Below are positions 60,679 through 64,000 of a stretch of 64,000 nucleotides of DNA, one piece after another. The notes beneath the pieces were generated by a model that saw only the letters and a program-made list of their open reading frames with translations, ran no database searches and was not told the origin of the DNA. The translations under genes were made by a program, and so were the position numbers. The stretch is from assembly GCA_947447665.1 (NCBI GenBank), contig CANFJX010000001.1, positions 1-64,000 on the forward strand, read 5' to 3'. Every line of letters starts with the position of its first letter. Position 1 is the stretch's first letter. The stretch is from Bacteriovoracaceae bacterium (GTDB lineage: Bacteria > Bdellovibrionota > UBA1018).

Positions 60679-62445
60679 CTAAACCATCACATCCAATCGG
60701 CTCATCCCCTGAGAATTCTTTGTCATATTTCTCAACATCTCTCCGGACCTCCGTAATGAATTACCAGCTTCCTGCCTAGGCGCCTTTTGATCCTCGTAGA
60801 AGCGCTCAGGTTGTGAGTTATTTTGATTTCTTCCCTGCCCAGAATCACTCAGAAATTCTGTTGGACCCTGAAAAGGTTTCATATCCAATGGAGAATCATT
60901 CTTAGCAACACTGAGATCCACCGTACCCAAACTCAAATTTTGCGCTGATAAATTTTGCTTCAGTGAACCAAGACTCTCCTCGAGAATCTTCTTCGATCGC
61001 TCATCTGAAGCTTGTATTTTTAGGGCTACCCGATTGCCATCCGTTAGTACCCGAATATTTAGCTCCCCTAGGTGATCTGGTCTGAGGCGCACGCGAATCT
61101 CGCCGCCACCTTGGTAGCTAGTCCGGAGGATTCCGAGACCCATATTCGATAGCCCCTCGGGCGCTAATCTTTCAGGGCGACCGGGGTTGCCAAGCACCTG
61201 GGCAGTGACCTCGCTCTTGGGAGCCTGCTTCGAAGCCAGCTCAGGGGGCGAGCCCAATTGACCGGGAACCTGTACCAGAGTACTCGAGTCTAAACTTAAA
61301 GCAGGGCTCTGCTCTTCTCCAAAGGCTAATTTCTCTTTGACTCTTTCCTTCATCAATATTTGTGGCAACGCCTGCTTCTGAGCGGTGACCGCACCTGGAA
61401 TCAATGGAGTCGCAGTCTTTTCGCCTTTCAACTCCTGGAAAAGCGAACCCGCTTGAAATGCTCCCACTTTCCGAGCCGACAACTCAGAGCCAAAAAGAGG
61501 TTTTTCCTTGATCATTGGCTTCAGGAGACTGGCGCCTCCTGCGAGAACTAAATTTTGAGGATCAGCGCCCTTTAGCATCGACTCAGATTGCTCTGAATTT
61601 TTGAGGGGATTCGGGATCACCTGCGTGTTAACTAGTGTGTTTTTTGTGGCTAAGAAATCATTTCCAGAAACCCATTTCCGTTGGGGACTACTCTCCTGAA
61701 TTGATTGAGAAGGTTCCAAATCAAACTGGGCTAAGTTTAGATCACTTGAGTCGGAGTTCAAATCAGACAGAGGGAGGCCTACCTGGGTGGGAAGATATTT
61801 TTCCTTGCTCACCCTGGCTCCGATTTCAATCTCGCCCATCGGGTGCCCAGAGCTGAGTTGAACTCCACCGGATCTGGTCAGCATTTTCTTTTCGTTGCCG
61901 GACGCCGGAGTACCTGCTGCTCCCATCAATCTCGAGGCACCATCGAACGGAGAGTCCATATTCGGAGCGCCAGTCTCTGAGTCCAGTTCGCTCGCAGAGT
62001 GGATCTGAGCCCCCATTTTCCCAATATCCGCCTGACCCCGAGTTAGTTCCGTCGAGGCCTGCTGCAGGGTCTGATTGAGAGTCGGAATTCTCGAAGTGAC
62101 CGTCGGTAATTCAATCTGAATTGAGTTAGCGGACTTTAGACTCAGCGGATTCTTGTCTCCCACCTGAGCTTGACCTATTGCCTTCTCAACAGTCTTCTCA
62201 ACTGTCATCTCGCCAGTCTTATCACTCGCTTGGTCATTTCCCTGATTAATCAACTTCTCTGGCATCGGAACTACTGCTGGTTGAGCGGCCAGACGGGCTT
62301 GAACTAATTCGAGATCGAACTCAGAATCGTCAGATTGCTTTGCTGAAGATTCCCTTGAATCTGCCCTATCGCCGATGGACCTACTGAGAACATTGCCTTG
62401 TAACTGAGGGTGATCTATATTTTTCATTGTATTCATTGCATTCAT
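60679..62445 (-). CDS. fliK: flagellar hook-length control protein FliK
   Basis: The 588-residue protein has a long low-complexity N-terminal part (polar, Gln/Ser/Glu-rich) that serves as a molecular ruler. The C-terminal Flg_hook domain holds GEIRVRLRPDHLGELNIRVL, VALKIQASDERSKKILEESL and LKQNLSAQNLSLGTVDL. FliK interacts with FlhB to stop hook growth. ATG 62445 lies one base past the stop of the MotE-like gene; a GTG at 62457 is less likely. Confidence 0.9.
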   Translation of the reverse strand: MNAMNTMKNIDHPQLQGNVLSRSIGDRADSRESSAKQSDDSEFDLELVQARLAAQPAVVPMPEKLINQGNDQASDKTGEMTVEKTVEKAIGQAQVGDKNPLSLKSANSIQIELPTVTSRIPTLNQTLQQASTELTRGQADIGKMGAQIHSASELDSETGAPNMDSPFDGASRLMGAAGTPASGNEKKMLTRSGGVQLSSGHPMGEIEIGARVSKEKYLPTQVGLPLSDLNSDSSDLNLAQFDLEPSQSIQESSPQRKWVSGNDFLATKNTLVNTQVIPNPLKNSEQSESMLKGADPQNLVLAGGASLLKPMIKEKPLFGSELSARKVGAFQAGSLFQELKGEKTATPLIPGAVTAQKQALPQILMKERVKEKLAFGEEQSPALSLDSSTLVQVPGQLGSPPELASKQAPKSEVTAQVLGNPGRPERLAPEGLSNMGLGILRTSYQGGGEIRVRLRPDHLGELNIRVLTDGNRVALKIQASDERSKKILEESLGSLKQNLSAQNLSLGTVDLSVAKNDSPLDMKPFQGPTEFLSDSGQGRNQNNSQPERFYEDQKAPRQEAGNSLRRSGEMLRNMTKNSQGMSRLDVMV

Positions 62446-62446
62446 T

Positions 62447-63151
62447 TTACTTATCACCCCCCTTTTTTAACTTTTCGTTAGCCACTGCTGCGTCGCTCGA
62501 CACAGACCGCTCCGCCATAGGAGCGGAGACATCCTTGGCCCGGGCTAATCCGACCAAGAGCTCTGACAATTGAGTAGACCGTTTTGCTTCAATCAAATTC
62601 ATAATTTTCGCTAAACGGGGGGTATCCATTTGAGACATTACTGAGACCGCTAAAGAGTTATCGATTGTAGAAAAAACCTTCGCAGCAGCTTTCGGGCTCA
62701 TAGCCAAAAGAGTTTCGATGAGTTTAGCTTTTTTCTCTTCGGTTTCTTTTAATTGATCTTGCTGAACATGCTGAATTGATTCGCGTTCAAGAGTTAATTT
62801 CTTAAGCTCTTCAGAAATTGCATTCTCTCGATTTTTTAAGTCTGCTTCTTTTGTAGCTAGCTCTTTTTGTTTTTTTTCTATTTCTTCTTGAGCATGGCGA
62901 ATATCCTCTACGGCAGATTCAGAGGCCACGCAGGTGCCTGATTTTGGCTTTGAATCAGATCGACTTTCTGATTTCTTTTCGCCCTTACTATCAGCTTTCG
63001 ATTCAGCCGAAACCTCTTTGACTGATTCCACCTTATTTTCCAGCGCTTTTGGATCCTCGTCCTTAGCCATTACGAAAGTCACAGCAAGACCAATCGAACC
63101 TAAACCTAAAAATGAATAAATTAAAATTTTAGTATAGAGTCGCCGAATCAT
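62447..63151 (-). CDS. MotE-like (MgtE intracellular N-domain) flagellar chaperone protein
   Basis: The 234-residue protein has an N-terminal helix, a charged Ser/Lys/Glu region, a coiled coil (IRHAQEEIEKKQKELATKEA) and a C-terminal MgtE-N-like domain (LLAMSPKAAAKVFSTI, then LAVSVMSQMDTPRLAKIMNL). This matches MotE/FlgX, a periplasmic chaperone of MotC. It sits between fliJ and fliK, overlapping fliJ by four bases. Confidence 0.78.
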   Translation of the reverse strand: MIRRLYTKILIYSFLGLGSIGLAVTFVMAKDEDPKALENKVESVKEVSAESKADSKGEKKSESRSDSKPKSGTCVASESAVEDIRHAQEEIEKKQKELATKEADLKNRENAISEELKKLTLERESIQHVQQDQLKETEEKKAKLIETLLAMSPKAAAKVFSTIDNSLAVSVMSQMDTPRLAKIMNLIEAKRSTQLSELLVGLARAKDVSAPMAERSVSSDAAVANEKLKKGGDK

Positions 63152-63612
63152 AGATCTGCCTCTCGATCAGCGACAACAAGATGATTTCTCATAATAGTGA
63201 GCTCATCTTGTTCTTTCTGCTCCGCCTTTTTAAGTCCAAACTTGAAATCAGCAAGAGCCCGGTCCTTCAGAGTTTCAATCATCCGAGTGAGTCTCTTAGC
63301 CTGCAAATACAACCTCATGGCTTTTTCGACACCCCTATTTGCTCTAAAAATGGCCTGGTCTGATTTCATTATTCTCTGTTTTGTACCAATGATATAATTC
63401 TGAACAAATTGAAATCCAGACGCAGGAGTGGGAAATCGACCCATATCCGATCTTTCGTTTAGGGACTGGTCCAGTTGAGACTGAAGTGCTCTCTTGATTT
63501 CAATTTCAATCTGAAGTTTTTTCTGTGCCTCTGCTAGGCCTCTAGAAGCTTCAGCTTCACTGAGACGTCTTGCTTGCAGAAGGGATTCAAGTGGGAATCT
63601 AAATCTTTTCAT
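63148..63612 (-). CDS. fliJ: flagellar export protein FliJ
   Basis: The 154-residue coiled-coil protein starts MKRFRFPLESLLQARRLSEA, typical of FliJ. It couples the FliI ATPase ring to FlhA. It overlaps the MotE-like gene by four bases and follows fliI after 97 bases. Confidence 0.88.
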   Translation of the reverse strand: MKRFRFPLESLLQARRLSEAEASRGLAEAQKKLQIEIEIKRALQSQLDQSLNERSDMGRFPTPASGFQFVQNYIIGTKQRIMKSDQAIFRANRGVEKAMRLYLQAKRLTRMIETLKDRALADFKFGLKKAEQKEQDELTIMRNHLVVADREADL

Positions 63613-63709
63613 TACCTTTTAATCATGATTTATATTTTTTATTTAAAATAGACTGAATCTTTTTCCCAGTTCATTTTTTTTTAAATCCATCTTCGTGGAC
63701 GAATGAAGC

Positions 63710-64000
63710 TTAAAACTGCAATCTACCGGCTGGCTGGCTCGAGCTCTTACCACTCTGAGGCATTTGTTGCCCACTGAGTGCAGCCTCACCTAATCGCACA
63801 ATCGAATGCATTCGACTCAAGGTATCTTGCATATCACTTGAATCTTCTACATTCTGTCTTAAGAATTCGAGAATTCGATCATGAACCGCAACTGCCTGAT
63901 CGATTTTAGGATTACTCCCTCGGACATAAGCACCGATATTGATGAGCTCTTCCACTTGAGCGTAGGTTGCGATCCATTCTTTGATCTGAGATGACCAAGC
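63710..64000 (-). CDS. fliI: flagellum-specific ATPase FliI, C-terminal part only
   Basis: The last 96 residues are in the window; the 5' part lies beyond 64000. AWSSQIKEWIATYAQVEELI, then NIGAYVRGSNPKIDQAVAVH and DRILEFLRQ form the C-terminal helical domain of FliI/type III ATPases. The ATPase site is outside. The reading frame runs open to the window edge. Confidence 0.93.
   Translation of the reverse strand, partial: AWSSQIKEWIATYAQVEELINIGAYVRGSNPKIDQAVAVHDRILEFLRQNVEDSSDMQDTLSRMHSIVRLGEAALSGQQMPQSGKSSSQPAGRLQF

Noticed and set aside
1..64000. CRISPR array, rRNA, complete prophage or complete IS element
   Set aside because: No evenly spaced repeats, rRNA sequences, phage structural modules or paired terminal repeats were seen.

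Overview
The window looks like chromosomal DNA of a motile, diderm, Bdellovibrio-like bacterium (phylum Bdellovibrionota suspected, not proven). Three things point that way. The flagellar gene order is fliI-fliJ-motE-like-fliK-flgD-TIGR02530-flgE-fliL-fliM-fliN-fliO-fliP-fliQ-fliR-flhB-flhA-flhF-fliA. There are many outer-membrane, lipoprotein and Mla/MCE functions. Two tandem secreted proteins carry the GNVGIGT-type motif of tail-fibre-like surface proteins. Genes are tightly packed, often share stop codons with a convergent neighbour, and fairly often start with GTG or TTG. There is no rRNA, CRISPR array, complete prophage or complete insertion sequence.

Region by region. 1-2.3 kb: the N-terminal part of a REP-associated (Y1/IS200-like) transposase cut by the window edge, then two tandem fibre-like secreted paralogues. 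2.3-12.3 kb: transporters (MFS, AEC, DAACS), EVE and ferritin-like proteins, dut, a HAD phosphatase, hisS, the remnant of a periplasmic beta-carbonic anhydrase, a DUF2090 aldolase-like protein, and a PuuD-like membrane protein split from its cytochrome c. 12.5-22.6 kb: serB, an mlaE-mlaD lipid-transport pair, an RND/MMPL exporter, a ribosome-hibernation/cold-shock fusion, a nitronate monooxygenase, small zinc-ribbon and DUF971 proteins, a D-lactate dehydrogenase and a CBS protein. 22.6-31.5 kb: tRNA-Glu with its terminator, then many small membrane proteins and lipoproteins (several under 60 residues), pncC, a lytic transglycosylase, a TolC-family protein and an RRM RNA-binding protein. 31.5-46.8 kb: a DEAD-box helicase with a decayed 166-bp duplication of its 3' end, a prolyl oligopeptidase, rarA, a GT-C glycosyltransferase, tRNA-Asp, an acyltransferase, ybeY-prfB (with the RF2 programmed frameshift), a MazG-CoaE fusion, a lipoprotein/outer-membrane pair and a PilZ-like protein. 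46.8-64 kb: the flagellar cluster, all on the minus strand.

Working together: the flagellar block supplies the export gate (FliPQR, FlhB, FlhA, FliO), the C-ring and stator-side parts (FliM, FliN, FliL), hook building (FlgD, FlgE, FliK), the export ATPase and its partners (FliI, FliJ, a MotE-like chaperone), placement (FlhF) and late-gene control (FliA). A perfect 16-bp hairpin between flgE and fliL probably divides it into two transcription units. Elsewhere housekeeping genes alternate with envelope genes and do not form one obvious new pathway. The most unusual items are the fibre-like pair, the decayed duplication behind the helicase, the MazG-CoaE fusion, the split PuuD, the carbonic anhydrase remnant, the run of convergent genes sharing stop codons, and several small membrane genes that a length cut-off would miss.
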